Assembly: GCF_002101395.1 (NCBI RefSeq)
Contig: NZ_CP019706.1
Coordinates: 2,418,001-2,482,000 of the forward strand
Source: Pantoea alhagi
GTDB lineage: Bacteria; Pseudomonadota; Gammaproteobacteria; Enterobacterales; Enterobacteriaceae
Direction: 5' to 3'
Length of the DNA stretch: 64,000 nucleotides
Shown: positions 51,507-60,577 of the stretch, one piece after another
How positions within the stretch are numbered: position 1 is the stretch's first letter
Layout of the letters: every line of letters begins with the position of its first letter
Position numbers and translations under genes: made by a program
Notes under the pieces: generated by a model
What the model was told of the DNA's origin: nothing
Seen by the model: the letters and a program-made list of their open reading frames with translations, nothing else
Databases searched by the model: none

Positions 51507-52922
51507 GTGGATTATCTCCCTATATTTGCCGATCTAAAAGCCAGGCCGGTGTTGGTTGTCGGCGGCGGCGATGTGGCGGCGCGCAAAATTGAACTGCTGC
51601 GGCGCGCTGGCGCGCAGGTCCAAATCGCCGCGCGCACGCTCTGTCCGGAACTCCAGACGCTGGCGGATAACCAGCAGGTTGAGTGGCTGGCAACTCAATT
51701 TGAAGAACAGCAGCTCGATCGGGTTTATCTGGTCATTGCCGCAACCGATAACAGCGAACTGAACGCTCAGGTTTTCGCTGCCGCTAATGCGCGTCGGTTG
51801 CTGGTTAACGTTGTCGACGATCAACCGAAATGCTCTTTTATCTTCCCGTCGATTGTTGACCGCTCGCCGCTGGTGGTTGCTATCTCCTCCAGCGGTACCG
51901 CGCCGGTGCTGGCGCGTATGCTGCGTGAAAAACTGGAAGCCTTGCTGCCGACTAACCTCGGCGCAATGGCGCAGGTAGCGGGCGAATGGCGCGACAAAGT
52001 CAAACAGCGTTTCAGCAAAATGTCCGATCGCCGTCGCTTTTGGGAGCGCGCCTTCAATGGCCTGTTTGCCAGTCAGATGGCGGCCGGCAATGTGCAGGGC
52101 GCAAAACAAACGCTGGATGCGCAGTTAACCGATGAAACGTCTCATCAGGGCGAAATTATTTTAGTTGGCGCAGGGCCAGGCGATGCCGGGCTGTTGACGC
52201 TGCGGGCTTTGCAGGTGATGCAGCAGGCGGATGTCGTGCTCTATGACCACCTGGTAAGCGAGGAAATTCTGGATCTGGTGCGTCGCGACGCCGACCGGCT
52301 GTGCGTGGGTAAACGTGCTGGCGCGCATTCAGTGGCGCAGGAAGAGACTAACCGCTTACTGGTATCGCTGGCCAGCAAGGGCAAACGCGTGGTGCGCCTG
52401 AAAGGTGGCGATCCCTTTATCTTTGGTCGCGGCGGTGAAGAGTTACAGGCTGCCGCCGCCGCAGGCATTCCTTTTCAGGTGGTCCCTGGCGTAACCGCAG
52501 CCTCCGGCGCTACCGCCTATGCCGGGATCCCATTGACCCACCGGGATTATGCCCAGAGCGTGCTGTTTATTACCGGCCATTGTCGTGCCGATGGTCAGGC
52601 AATTGACTGGCCGTCACTGGCGCGCGCGCAGCAAACGCTGGCGATCTATATGGGCACGGTAAAGGCGGCGGAAATAGCCGGGCAGCTGATAGCTCATGGT
52701 CGCGCGGCATCAACACCGGTTGCTGTCATTGGTCGCGGCACGCGTCAGGATCAGCAGGTGCTGACCGGAACGCTTGCCGAGCTGGAACAGCTGGCGCAGC
52801 AGGCGCCGACGCCTGCGCTGCTGGTCATTGGCGAAGTGGTTAATCTCCACGCGCAACTGGCCTGGTTTCAACATTCAGTACAGCAGGCCGGACGTAATTC
52901 CGCCGTTGTGAATTTGGCTTGA
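51507..52922 (+). CDS. cysG: Siroheme synthase (uroporphyrinogen-III methyltransferase / precorrin-2 dehydrogenase / ferrochelatase)
   Basis: Trifunctional enzyme making siroheme for CysI. The N-terminal half (residues about 1-200) is the NAD-dependent dehydrogenase/chelatase (VVGGGDVAARKIELLRRAG, VVDDQPKCSFIFPSIVDRSPL). The C-terminal half from about 214 is the SAM methyltransferase (LVGAGPGDAGLLTLRAL, RLKGGDPFIFGRGGEEL, GVTAASGATAYAGIPLTHR). It starts at GTG 51507 with TAAGG five bases before, giving MDYLPIFADLKARP as in E. coli and 471 residues. It heads cysGDNC here, whereas E. coli keeps cysG with nirBD. cysD follows 9 bp on. Confidence 0.96.
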   Translation: MDYLPIFADLKARPVLVVGGGDVAARKIELLRRAGAQVQIAARTLCPELQTLADNQQVEWLATQFEEQQLDRVYLVIAATDNSELNAQVFAAANARRLLVNVVDDQPKCSFIFPSIVDRSPLVVAISSSGTAPVLARMLREKLEALLPTNLGAMAQVAGEWRDKVKQRFSKMSDRRRFWERAFNGLFASQMAAGNVQGAKQTLDAQLTDETSHQGEIILVGAGPGDAGLLTLRALQVMQQADVVLYDHLVSEEILDLVRRDADRLCVGKRAGAHSVAQEETNRLLVSLASKGKRVVRLKGGDPFIFGRGGEELQAAAAAGIPFQVVPGVTAASGATAYAGIPLTHRDYAQSVLFITGHCRADGQAIDWPSLARAQQTLAIYMGTVKAAEIAGQLIAHGRAASTPVAVIGRGTRQDQQVLTGTLAELEQLAQQAPTPALLVIGEVVNLHAQLAWFQHSVQQAGRNSAVVNLA

Positions 52923-52931
52923 GGAAAAATC

Positions 52932-53840
52932 ATGGATCAAAAACGACTGACTCATCTGCGTCAACTGGAGGCGGAAAGTATCCATATTATCCGCGAAGTG
53001 GCGGCTGAATTTGGTAATCCGGTAATGCTTTACTCCATTGGTAAAGATTCATCGGTCATGCTGCACCTGGCTCGCAAAGCTTTTTATCCCGGCACGCTGC
53101 CGTTCCCGCTGCTGCACGTTGATACCGGCTGGAAATTCCGCGAAATGTATGAGTTTCGCGATCGTACGGTAAAAGAGATCGGCGCGGAGTTGATTGTTCA
53201 TCGCAATCCGGAAGGCGTAGCGATGGGTATCAATCCCTTTATTCACGGTAGCGCCAAGCACACCGACATTATGAAGACCGAAGGGCTGAAGCAGGCGCTG
53301 AACAAATATGGTTTCGATGCGGCTTTTGGCGGCGCGCGTCGCGATGAAGAAAAATCGCGTGCAAAAGAACGTATTTACTCGTTCCGCGATCGCTTCCACC
53401 GCTGGGATCCGAAAAACCAGCGCCCGGAGCTGTGGCATAACTACAACGGGCAGATCAACAAAGGCGAAAGCATCCGTGTCTTCCCGCTTTCCAACTGGAC
53501 CGAGCTGGATATCTGGCAGTACATCTTTCTGGAAAATATTGAAATCGTACCGCTCTATCTGGCCGCTGAGCGTCCGGTGCTGGAGCGTGACGGCATGCTG
53601 ATGATGATTGATGACGATCGTATCGACCTGCAGCCAGGCGAAAAGATAACGCCGCGGATGGTGCGCTTCCGTACCCTGGGCTGCTGGCCGCTGACCGGCG
53701 CGGTGGAATCGTCAGCGCAAACGCTGCCGGAAATTATTGAAGAAATGCTGGTTTCCACCACCAGCGAGCGACAAGGCCGCGTTATCGATCGCGACCAGGC
53801 TGGCTCAATGGAGCTGAAGAAACGTCAGGGCTATTTCTAA
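52932..53840 (+). CDS. cysD: Sulfate adenylyltransferase subunit 2
   Basis: CysD with CysN activates sulfate with ATP to adenosine 5'-phosphosulfate. The 302 residues match E. coli. PP-loop YSIGKDSSVMLHLARKA near residue 35-50, LLHVDTGWKFREMYEFRD, FGGARRDEEKSRAKERIYSF and the FRTLGCWPLTGAVES motif are all present. Second gene of cysGDNC; cysN begins 11 bp after the stop. Confidence 0.97.
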   Translation: MDQKRLTHLRQLEAESIHIIREVAAEFGNPVMLYSIGKDSSVMLHLARKAFYPGTLPFPLLHVDTGWKFREMYEFRDRTVKEIGAELIVHRNPEGVAMGINPFIHGSAKHTDIMKTEGLKQALNKYGFDAAFGGARRDEEKSRAKERIYSFRDRFHRWDPKNQRPELWHNYNGQINKGESIRVFPLSNWTELDIWQYIFLENIEIVPLYLAAERPVLERDGMLMMIDDDRIDLQPGEKITPRMVRFRTLGCWPLTGAVESSAQTLPEIIEEMLVSTTSERQGRVIDRDQAGSMELKKRQGYF

Positions 53841-53851
53841 GGGGACGCCAG

Positions 53852-55285
53852 ATGAATACCGTTATTGCACAACAGATCGCCGACAAGGGCGGGGTGGAAG
53901 CCTGGCTGCACGCGCAGCAGCACAAGAGCCTGCTGCGTTTTCTCACCTGCGGCAGCGTGGACGATGGTAAAAGTACACTGATTGGTCGTCTGCTGCATGA
54001 TACGCGCCAGATTTATGAAGATCAGCTTTCCTCGCTGCATAATGACAGCAAGCGCCACGGTACTCAGGGCGAGAAGCTTGATTTGGCGCTGCTGGTGGAT
54101 GGCCTGCAGGCAGAGCGCGAGCAGGGCATTACCATCGATGTCGCTTACCGCTATTTCTCCACCGAAAAGCGAAAGTTTATTATTGCTGACACGCCGGGAC
54201 ATGAGCAGTACACGCGCAATATGGCTACCGGCGCCTCAACCTGCGATTTGGCGATCCTGTTAATTGACGCGCGTAAAGGCGTACTGGATCAGACCCGTCG
54301 TCACAGCTTTATCTCTACGCTGCTGGGCATTAAACACCTGGTGGTGGCGATCAATAAAATGGATCTGGTGGAGTACAGCCAGGATCGTTTTGAGCAGATC
54401 AAACAGGAATATTTTGATTTCGCAGCGCAGCTGCCGGGCGATGTGGACATTCGGTTTGTTCCGATGTCGGCGCTGGAAGGCGATAATGTCGCCACGCAAA
54501 GCACCACCATGAGCTGGTACAGCGGCCCCACGCTGCTGGACGTGCTGGAAACGGTGGAAGTTAATCGTGTTGTGGAAAGCCAGCCGATGCGTTTCCCGGT
54601 GCAATACGTCAACCGGCCTAACCTCGATTTCCGGGGCTATGCCGGTACGCTGGCTTCCGGCATTCTGCGCGTGGGCCAGCGCGTGAAGGTGCTGCCTTCC
54701 GGCGTTGAGTCAAGCGTGGCGCGCATCGTAACCTTTGATGGCGACTTGCCGGAAGCAGGACCGGGCGAAGCGGTGACCATCGTATTAAACGATGAAATTG
54801 ATATTAGCCGTGGCGATCTGCTGGTGGCGGCAGATGAAACGCTGAAAGCGGTGCAGGGCGCTTCGGTTGATGTCGTCTGGATGGCGGAACAGGCGTTGAC
54901 GCCAGGTCAGAGCTTTGATGTGAAAATTGCCGGTAAAAAAAGCCGTGCCCGTGTCGAAAGCATCGATTATCAGGTCAATATCAATAATCTGACCCATAAC
55001 AATCAGGTAGAGGCGCTGCCGTTGAATGGCATTGGGCTGGTAAACGTCACCTTTGATGAGCCGATGGTTCTGGATGCCTATCAACAGAATCCGGTAACCG
55101 GCGGGTTGATCTTTATCGATCGCCTGACAAACGTCACCGTGGGCGCCGGAATGATCCGTCAGCCGCAGCAGCAGGCTACTGCCAGCCATGGCGAGTTCTC
55201 CGCCTTTGAGCTGGAGCTGAATGCGCTGATCCGTCGTCACTTCCCGCACTGGGAAGTGCGCGATCTGCTGGCGGGCAAGCAATAA
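53852..55285 (+). CDS. cysN: Sulfate adenylyltransferase subunit 1 (GTPase)
   Basis: GTPase that couples GTP hydrolysis to the sulfate adenylyltransferase reaction of CysD. The 477 residues show an EF-Tu-like G domain: GSVDDGKSTLIGRLLHD (P-loop), EREQGITIDVAYRYF, DTPGHEQYTRNM, and NKMD for guanine recognition. Beta-barrel domains 2 and 3 follow, to a conserved end ELNALIRRHFPHWEVRDLL. It is one base apart from cysC (TAAG ATG). Confidence 0.97.
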   Translation: MNTVIAQQIADKGGVEAWLHAQQHKSLLRFLTCGSVDDGKSTLIGRLLHDTRQIYEDQLSSLHNDSKRHGTQGEKLDLALLVDGLQAEREQGITIDVAYRYFSTEKRKFIIADTPGHEQYTRNMATGASTCDLAILLIDARKGVLDQTRRHSFISTLLGIKHLVVAINKMDLVEYSQDRFEQIKQEYFDFAAQLPGDVDIRFVPMSALEGDNVATQSTTMSWYSGPTLLDVLETVEVNRVVESQPMRFPVQYVNRPNLDFRGYAGTLASGILRVGQRVKVLPSGVESSVARIVTFDGDLPEAGPGEAVTIVLNDEIDISRGDLLVAADETLKAVQGASVDVVWMAEQALTPGQSFDVKIAGKKSRARVESIDYQVNINNLTHNNQVEALPLNGIGLVNVTFDEPMVLDAYQQNPVTGGLIFIDRLTNVTVGAGMIRQPQQQATASHGEFSAFELELNALIRRHFPHWEVRDLLAGKQ

Positions 55286-55286
55286 G

Positions 55287-55892
55287 ATGGCGACGCATGA
55301 TGAGAATGTAGTCTGGCACGCGCACGCGGTAACGCGTGCCGATCGTCAGCGGCAGCATGGCCATCAGGGTGTGGTGCTCTGGTTTACCGGCCTCTCGGGG
55401 TCGGGAAAGTCAACGGTCGCCGGGGCGCTGGAGCAGGCGCTGCATCAGTTGGGCGTCAGCACGTATCTGCTGGATGGTGATAATGTCCGGCACGGCCTCT
55501 GCCGTGATTTAGGCTTCAGCGACGCCGACCGTAAGGAGAACATCCGTCGTGTGGGCGAAGTGGCAAGGCTAATGGTGGATGCCGGATTAGTAGTGCTGAC
55601 CGCCTTTATTTCACCACACCGTGCAGAACGGCAGATGGTGCGTGAAATGCTGGGCACAGGGGAGTTTATCGAAGTGTTTGTCGATACGCCGCTGGCGATC
55701 TGCGAAGCGCGCGATCCCAAAGGGTTGTATAAAAAAGCACGGGCAGGCGAGCTGCGTAACTTTACCGGAATCGACTCCGTTTATGAGGCGCCGGAACAGC
55801 CGGAAATCCATCTTGATGGCGAACAATTGGTAACAAAATTAACCGCACAACTGTTAGATCTGCTGCGTCGGCGCGATATTATCGAATCCTGA
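55287..55892 (+). CDS. cysC: Adenylylsulfate kinase
   Basis: Phosphorylates APS to PAPS, the substrate of CysH. The 201 residues match E. coli CysC. Walker A GLSGSGKSTVAGALE, substrate segment DGDNVRHGLCRDLGFSDADRKENIRR (split at its middle for brevity), the FISPHRAERQMVR loop and RDPKGLYKKARAGE are present. It begins one base after the cysN stop and ends the cysGDNC operon; ygbE follows. Confidence 0.97.
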   Translation: MATHDENVVWHAHAVTRADRQRQHGHQGVVLWFTGLSGSGKSTVAGALEQALHQLGVSTYLLDGDNVRHGLCRDLGFSDADRKENIRRVGEVARLMVDAGLVVLTAFISPHRAERQMVREMLGTGEFIEVFVDTPLAICEARDPKGLYKKARAGELRNFTGIDSVYEAPEQPEIHLDGEQLVTKLTAQLLDLLRRRDIIES

Positions 55893-55948
55893 GATTGCAG
55901 CGGCAAACGGCCAGAGAGCGGGCCGTGATGCGCAACAACAGGATACCT

Positions 55949-56269
55949 ATGCATAATGTTACACCCCTGCTGGCCCGTAAAACTCACAGTGACCAGGACG
56001 ACCGTGCCTGGTCCTTTCCCGGCGGCGTAATCGGTTTTGTTTCTTACTGGTGCGCTCTGGCGATCCCTTTCCTGCTGTATGGTTCCAATACGCTGTTTTT
56101 CCTGCTTTATACCTGGCCCTTCTTTCTGGCGCTGCTGCCGGTGGCTGTGTTGATCGGTATTACCTTTAGTCTGCTGCTGCGCGGTCACCTTATCTGGACG
56201 TTGCTGCTGACGCTGGTTACCGTAACCTGTCTTTTATGGCTGCTCTTTTCCTGGCTAACCGGCTGGTAA
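55949..56269 (+). CDS. ygbE: DUF3561 inner-membrane protein YgbE
   Basis: About 106 residues with three hydrophobic segments (roughly 22-45, 49-69 and 74-103). Function unknown; family DUF3561. The core WSFPGGVIGFVSYW and YGSNTLFFLLYTWPFFLALLPVAV matches E. coli YgbE, which also sits between cysC and ftsB. I prefer ATG 55949 (AGGA five bases upstream, and a similar distance to the SFPG motif as in E. coli). ATG 55928 would add seven residues. Confidence 0.82.
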   Translation: MHNVTPLLARKTHSDQDDRAWSFPGGVIGFVSYWCALAIPFLLYGSNTLFFLLYTWPFFLALLPVAVLIGITFSLLLRGHLIWTLLLTLVTVTCLLWLLFSWLTGW

Positions 56270-56417
56270 GGCACGCTGTCGCTGACACCACAGGCAATAG
56301 CGGCAGCCCTGCAAGGGACGGGTTTATCTACTGCCGCTGATGATCAAACGCGACCACGCGTTACAAATCTTTACCTGCAGCACTATTTTCAGGCACACCG
56401 TGCAGAAAGCGGCGCAA

Positions 56418-56446
56418 TTTCACCGGTAGAGTGGAGTCCGGTGAAA
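56418..56446 (+). other. Perfect 9-bp stem-loop upstream of ftsB
   Basis: TTTCACCGG (56418-56426) and CCGGTGAAA (56438-56446) flank an 11-nt loop, 39 bp before the ftsB ATG. No T-run follows. It lies in the 215-bp ygbE-ftsB gap, where ftsB regulatory sequences are expected; its role is unknown. Confidence 0.45.
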
Positions 56447-56484
56447 AGTTATGGGATGATTGGGCCGTTTTTCAGGGGGCGGGG

Positions 56485-56802
56485 ATGGGAAAACTGACGC
56501 TGCTGTTACTTGCATTACTTGTTTGGCTACAGTATTCGCTGTGGCTGGGCAAGAATGGTATTCATGATTACACCCGCGTCAGCGATGACGTAGTGGTACA
56601 ACAGGCGAGTAATGCCAAATTAAAAGCGCGTAACGATCAGCTGTTTGCCGAAATCGACGATCTAAACGGCGGTTTGGAAGCAATTGAGGAGCGTGCGCGC
56701 AATGAGCTGGGAATGATTAAACCCGGAGAGACCTTCTATCGCCTGGTGCCGGATCAAAACAAACGTAACGGGCAGCAGGCTTTGCCAAATCAACAACGAT
56801 AG
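56485..56802 (+). CDS. ftsB: Cell division protein FtsB
   Basis: Small bitopic divisome protein that forms the FtsQ-FtsL-FtsB complex and activates septal synthesis. I start at ATG 56485 (MGKLTLLLLALLVWLQYSLW), which gives 105 residues (103 in E. coli). A transmembrane segment spans residues 3-21, and a leucine-zipper-like coiled coil (NAKLKARNDQLFAEIDDLNG) lies at about 41-60. ERARNELGMIKPGETFYRLVP is the conserved periplasmic end. A longer frame back to 56431 has no family match. ispD starts 2 bp after the stop. Confidence 0.95.
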   Translation: MGKLTLLLLALLVWLQYSLWLGKNGIHDYTRVSDDVVVQQASNAKLKARNDQLFAEIDDLNGGLEAIEERARNELGMIKPGETFYRLVPDQNKRNGQQALPNQQR

Positions 56803-56804
56803 CA

Positions 56805-57524
56805 ATGACCACTATAACTGACGCCTGGCCGGATATTATCGCCGTGGTGCCCGCTGCCGGTATCGGTAGCCGTATGCAATCGGGGCGCCCTAAGCAGTAC
56901 CTGACCATCGGTCAGTCCACCATTCTGGAGCACAGCATCGCCAGCCTGCTGGCACATCCGGCCATTAACCGGGTGATTGTCGTGCTTAGTCCGGACGATA
57001 ACTATTTTCAGCAGCTGCCGCTGGCTAATGACAGCCGTATTCATACGGTAACCGGTGGGAAACAGCGCGCCGATTCGGTGCTGGCGGGCCTGCAGGCGGT
57101 TGAACAGGCCGACTGGGCGCTGGTGCATGATGCGGCTCGTCCCTGTCTGGCCGCTGAGGATTTAAGCCGTCTATTGTCGCTTTGCCGTCACAGCCGCGTT
57201 GGCGGCATTCTTGCCGCGCCGGTATGCGATACCATGAAACGCAGCGAACCGGGCAAAGACGCCATCGCGCATACGGTTGAGCGGGAGGCCTTATGGCATG
57301 CGCTGACGCCGCAGCTGTTTCCTTTAGCGTTACTGCGTCAGTGTCTGGAGCGCGCCCTGCACGAAGGGGCCATCATTACCGATGAGGCCTCGGCGCTGGA
57401 ATATTGTGGTTATCATCCTGAACTGATCGCTGGCCGCAGCGATAATATAAAAGTCACCCGCCCGGAAGATCTGGCGCTGGCGGCGTTTTATCTTACTCAA
57501 CGACATAACAAGGAGTACGCATAA
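56805..57524 (+). CDS. ispD: 2-C-methyl-D-erythritol 4-phosphate cytidylyltransferase
   Basis: Third step of the MEP isoprenoid pathway, forming CDP-methylerythritol. The 239-residue protein has the nucleotidyltransferase motif VVPAAGIGSRMQSGRPKQYL, GGKQRADSVLAGL, VHDAARPC and KVTRPEDLALA. It lies in the ftsB-ispD-ispF-truD-surE-pcm gene string. Its TAA overlaps the ispF ATG (TAATG). Confidence 0.97.
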   Translation: MTTITDAWPDIIAVVPAAGIGSRMQSGRPKQYLTIGQSTILEHSIASLLAHPAINRVIVVLSPDDNYFQQLPLANDSRIHTVTGGKQRADSVLAGLQAVEQADWALVHDAARPCLAAEDLSRLLSLCRHSRVGGILAAPVCDTMKRSEPGKDAIAHTVEREALWHALTPQLFPLALLRQCLERALHEGAIITDEASALEYCGYHPELIAGRSDNIKVTRPEDLALAAFYLTQRHNKEYA

Positions 57525-58003
57525 TGCGTATTGGTCACGGTTTTGACGTCCATGCTTTCGGTGGCGAAGGCCCGTTGATTATTGGCGGCGTGCGGATTCC
57601 GTTTGAGCAAGGCTTTATCGCCCATTCCGATGGCGATGTGGCGCTGCATGCCCTGACGGATGCATTGCTGGGAGCCGCTGCCATGGGGGATATCGGCAAA
57701 CTTTTTCCCGATACCGATCCTGCATTTAAAGGCGCGGATAGCCGTGGGCTGCTGCGTGAAGCCTGGCAACGTATCCAGGCAAAAGGCTACCGGCTGGTTA
57801 ATGTCGATGTCACTATCATCGCACAGGCACCGAAAATGCTGCCGCATGTGCCGCAAATGCGCATCAATATCGCCGAGGATCTCGGCTGCCATATGGATGA
57901 TGTTAATGTCAAAGCGACTACCACTGAAAAGCTTGGCTTTACCGGACGCGGCGAAGGCATTGCCTGCGAAGCCGTGGCGCTGATCGCGCGGACGGAGGCA
58001 TAA
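57524..58003 (+). CDS. ispF: 2-C-methyl-D-erythritol 2,4-cyclodiphosphate synthase
   Basis: Cyclises CDP-methylerythritol phosphate in the MEP pathway. The 159 residues match the trimeric enzyme. Zinc ligands are Asp8 and His10 in RIGHGFDVHAFG and a further His in IAHSDGDVALHALTDALLGA, with GDIGKLFPDTD following. It overlaps ispD at its start and truD at its end (TAATG), so translation of the three is coupled. Confidence 0.97.
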   Translation: MRIGHGFDVHAFGGEGPLIIGGVRIPFEQGFIAHSDGDVALHALTDALLGAAAMGDIGKLFPDTDPAFKGADSRGLLREAWQRIQAKGYRLVNVDVTIIAQAPKMLPHVPQMRINIAEDLGCHMDDVNVKATTTEKLGFTGRGEGIACEAVALIARTEA

Positions 58004-59052
58004 TGGCTTTACCTGAATGGCAGTGGCTTTACGGTAAGCCTGCGATCCGCGGGCAGTTAAAGGCCAGTCCGGAAGATTTCATGGTGGTTGAAGATCTCGG
58101 CTACGAGGCTGACGGCGAAGGTGAGCATCTGCTGGTGCGCATCCGTAAAACCGGTTGTAATACGCGCTTTGTCGCCGATGCGCTGGCAAAATTTGCGGGT
58201 ATTCATCCGCGTGATGTCAGCTTTGCCGGTATGAAAGATCGCCATGCGGTGACTGAACAAACGCTCTGTTTGCGTCTGCCGGGCAAAGAGACGCCAGATT
58301 TTTCCGCGTTTACCCTGGAAGGCTGTGAGATCCTGCATCTGGCGCGCCATAAACGTAAATTACGTACCGGCGCGCTGGCGGGCAATGCTTTCAGGCTGGT
58401 GCTGCGTCAGATCAGCGATCGCGCGGCGCTGGAGGAAAGGCTGCTGCGCGTGCAGAACGGTGGCGCGCCTAACTATTTCGGCCAACAGCGTTTTGGTTTT
58501 CAGGGCAACAACCTGGAGCAGGCGAAACGCTGGGCCAGCAATGAAATCCGCGTGCGTGAACGGAGTAAACGCAGCTTTCTGCTTTCCGCTGCGCGCAGCG
58601 TTATGTTTAATCAGGTGGTCAGCGATCGTCTGGCGCAACAGGGCAGCCTGACTCAGGCGATAACGGGCGATGCGCTGCAGTTGACCGGTCGCGGCAGCTG
58701 GTTTGTTGCGACAGAAGAAGAGCTGCCGCAGCTGCAGATGCGGATTGATAATAATGAATTACGCATCACCGCGCCGTTACCCGGCAGCGGGGAGTGGGGA
58801 AGCCGTGACGCCGCGTTGGCTTTTGAGCAGCAAAGTCTGGCCGACAGCCTGGCGTTTATCCAGTTGCTTGAGCGGGAACGGGTAGAAGCCGCTCGCCGGG
58901 CGATGTTGGTTATTCCGCGCGACCTGCACTGGAACTGGCGCGATGATGCCACGCTGGAGCTCAGTTTCTGGCTGCCAGCCGGCAGTTTTGCCACCAGCAT
59001 AGTCAGGGAACTTTTCGAACAGGAAGGTAACGATGCGGATATTGCTGAGTAA
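58003..59052 (+). CDS. truD: tRNA pseudouridine(13) synthase
   Basis: Forms pseudouridine 13 in tRNA-Glu. The 349 residues match E. coli TruD. The catalytic Asp is in VSFAGMKDRHAVTEQ (about residue 80), and the TRUD insertion domain follows in the second half after PNYFGQQRFGFQGNNLEQA. It overlaps ispF by one base and surE by 20 bp. Confidence 0.96.
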   Translation: MALPEWQWLYGKPAIRGQLKASPEDFMVVEDLGYEADGEGEHLLVRIRKTGCNTRFVADALAKFAGIHPRDVSFAGMKDRHAVTEQTLCLRLPGKETPDFSAFTLEGCEILHLARHKRKLRTGALAGNAFRLVLRQISDRAALEERLLRVQNGGAPNYFGQQRFGFQGNNLEQAKRWASNEIRVRERSKRSFLLSAARSVMFNQVVSDRLAQQGSLTQAITGDALQLTGRGSWFVATEEELPQLQMRIDNNELRITAPLPGSGEWGSRDAALAFEQQSLADSLAFIQLLERERVEAARRAMLVIPRDLHWNWRDDATLELSFWLPAGSFATSIVRELFEQEGNDADIAE

Positions 59053-59794
59053 TGATGATGGGATCCATGCGCCAGGCATTCAAACGTTGGCAAAAGCCCT
59101 GCGTGAAATCGCCGAGGTGCAGGTGGTCGCGCCCGATCGTAATCGCAGCGGCGCTTCCAACTCGCTGACGCTGGAAACCCCGTTACGTACTTTTTCTTAT
59201 CCCAATGGGGATATCGCCGTGCAGATGGGGACGCCCACCGACTGTGTATTCCTTGGCGTCAATACGCTGATGCGCCCAAAGCCCGATATTGTGGTTTCCG
59301 GCATTAATGCCGGGCCTAATCTCGGCGATGACGTGATCTATTCCGGCACGGTAGCGGCGGCGATGGAAGGGCGACATTTAGGGCTCCCTGCGCTGGCGGT
59401 CTCGCTGGATGGCCAGCATCACTATGAAACTGCCGCTGCGGTCACCTGCGCTATTTTGCAGGGATTGCAGCGTGAGCCGCTGCGCACCGGCCGCATTTTG
59501 AATATCAATGTTCCCGATCTGCCGTTGGATCAAATCAAAGGTATTCGCGTTACTCGCTGCGGCAGCCGTCATCCCGCCGATAAAGTTATTCCACAGGAAG
59601 ATCCGCGAGGTAATACGCTTTACTGGATCGGCCCGCCGGGCGATAAACATGACGCCGGCCCGGATACCGATTTTGCCGCCGTTGACGAAGGCTATGTCTC
59701 TGTGACGGCGCTGCATGTCGATCTCACCGCCCATCAGGCGCAGGACGTGGTGGCGGGCTGGCTAACCAAAGCCGGAGTCGAGTCGCTATGGTAA
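59033..59794 (+). CDS. surE: 5'/3'-nucleotidase SurE
   Basis: Metal-dependent phosphatase of nucleoside monophosphates and short polyphosphate, linked to stationary-phase survival. The 253 residues start MRILLSNDDGIHAPGIQTLA with Asp8-Asp9 as metal ligands. DRNRSGASNSLTL, GTPTDCVFLGVN and VSGINAGPNLGDDVIYSGTVAAA are also present. The start lies inside the truD 3' end and the stop overlaps pcm by 7 bp. Confidence 0.97.
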   Translation: MRILLSNDDGIHAPGIQTLAKALREIAEVQVVAPDRNRSGASNSLTLETPLRTFSYPNGDIAVQMGTPTDCVFLGVNTLMRPKPDIVVSGINAGPNLGDDVIYSGTVAAAMEGRHLGLPALAVSLDGQHHYETAAAVTCAILQGLQREPLRTGRILNINVPDLPLDQIKGIRVTRCGSRHPADKVIPQEDPRGNTLYWIGPPGDKHDAGPDTDFAAVDEGYVSVTALHVDLTAHQAQDVVAGWLTKAGVESLW

Positions 59795-60414
59795 GCAGAC
59801 GCATCGAGGCTTTGCTGGATCAGCTACGTCAGCAGGGCATTGAGGATGAGCTTTTACTGAAAGCGATTGGCGACGTGCCACGCGAGCGCTTTGTTGATGA
59901 AGCGCTGGAACATCAGGCATGGGAAAACATGTCACTGCCCATTGGATCCGGGCAAACCATTTCGCAACCTTATATGGTGGCGAAAATGACCTCTTTGCTG
60001 GAGCTGAAGCCAGATTCACGTGTGCTGGAGATCGGTACTGGCTCCGGTTATCAAACGGCGATTCTGGCCCATCTGGTCGATCATGTTTGTTCCGTTGAGC
60101 GTATTAAAGGGCTGCAATGGCAGGCGAAGCGCCGCCTGAAACAGCTTGATTTACATAATGTTTCGACGCGCCACGGCGATGGCTGGCTGGGTTGGGCTGC
60201 ACGCGCGCCGTTTGATGCCATAATTGTCACCGCTGCGCCGCCGGAAATCCCTGAGGCTCTGCTGGCTCAACTTGATGAAGGCGGCATTATGGTTTTGCCG
60301 GTTGGGGAAGAAATACAGCAGCTGAAACGCATTCGACGTAAGGGCGGTGAGTTTATTGTCGATGTTATTGAGCCGGTACGGTTTGTGCCGCTGGTGCAGG
60401 GCGATCTCGCCTGA
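59788..60414 (+). CDS. pcm: Protein-L-isoaspartate O-methyltransferase
   Basis: Repairs isoaspartyl damage in proteins with SAM. The 208 residues match E. coli Pcm. DVPRERFVDEALEHQAWENM, PIGSGQTISQPYMVAKM, the SAM motif VLEIGTGSGYQTAILA and the DAIIVTAAPPEIPEAL motif are in order. It overlaps surE. nlpD begins 163 bp later. Confidence 0.96.
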   Translation: MVSRRIEALLDQLRQQGIEDELLLKAIGDVPRERFVDEALEHQAWENMSLPIGSGQTISQPYMVAKMTSLLELKPDSRVLEIGTGSGYQTAILAHLVDHVCSVERIKGLQWQAKRRLKQLDLHNVSTRHGDGWLGWAARAPFDAIIVTAAPPEIPEALLAQLDEGGIMVLPVGEEIQQLKRIRRKGGEFIVDVIEPVRFVPLVQGDLA

Positions 60415-60513
60415 CGGCCCGGCACCAGGCTACGCATTTCTTCACAACTGATTAATAGCACGGGAATTGGGTTGTTGTTAGTATCAGCCATTCCATTCGT
60501 CAGCAATGGATAG

Positions 60514-60535
60514 CGAACGTGAACACTTACGTTCG
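60514..60535 (+). other. Perfect 7-bp stem-loop upstream of nlpD
   Basis: CGAACGT (60514-60520), 8-base loop, ACGTTCG (60529-60535) lies 42 bp before the nlpD ATG in the pcm-nlpD gap. It is not followed by a T-run. It could sit in the nlpD leader; no function is assigned. Confidence 0.4.
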
Positions 60536-60577
60536 TCGTTTCAAGGCTCGTCACAGATTTGTTATCACGGGGGATAA

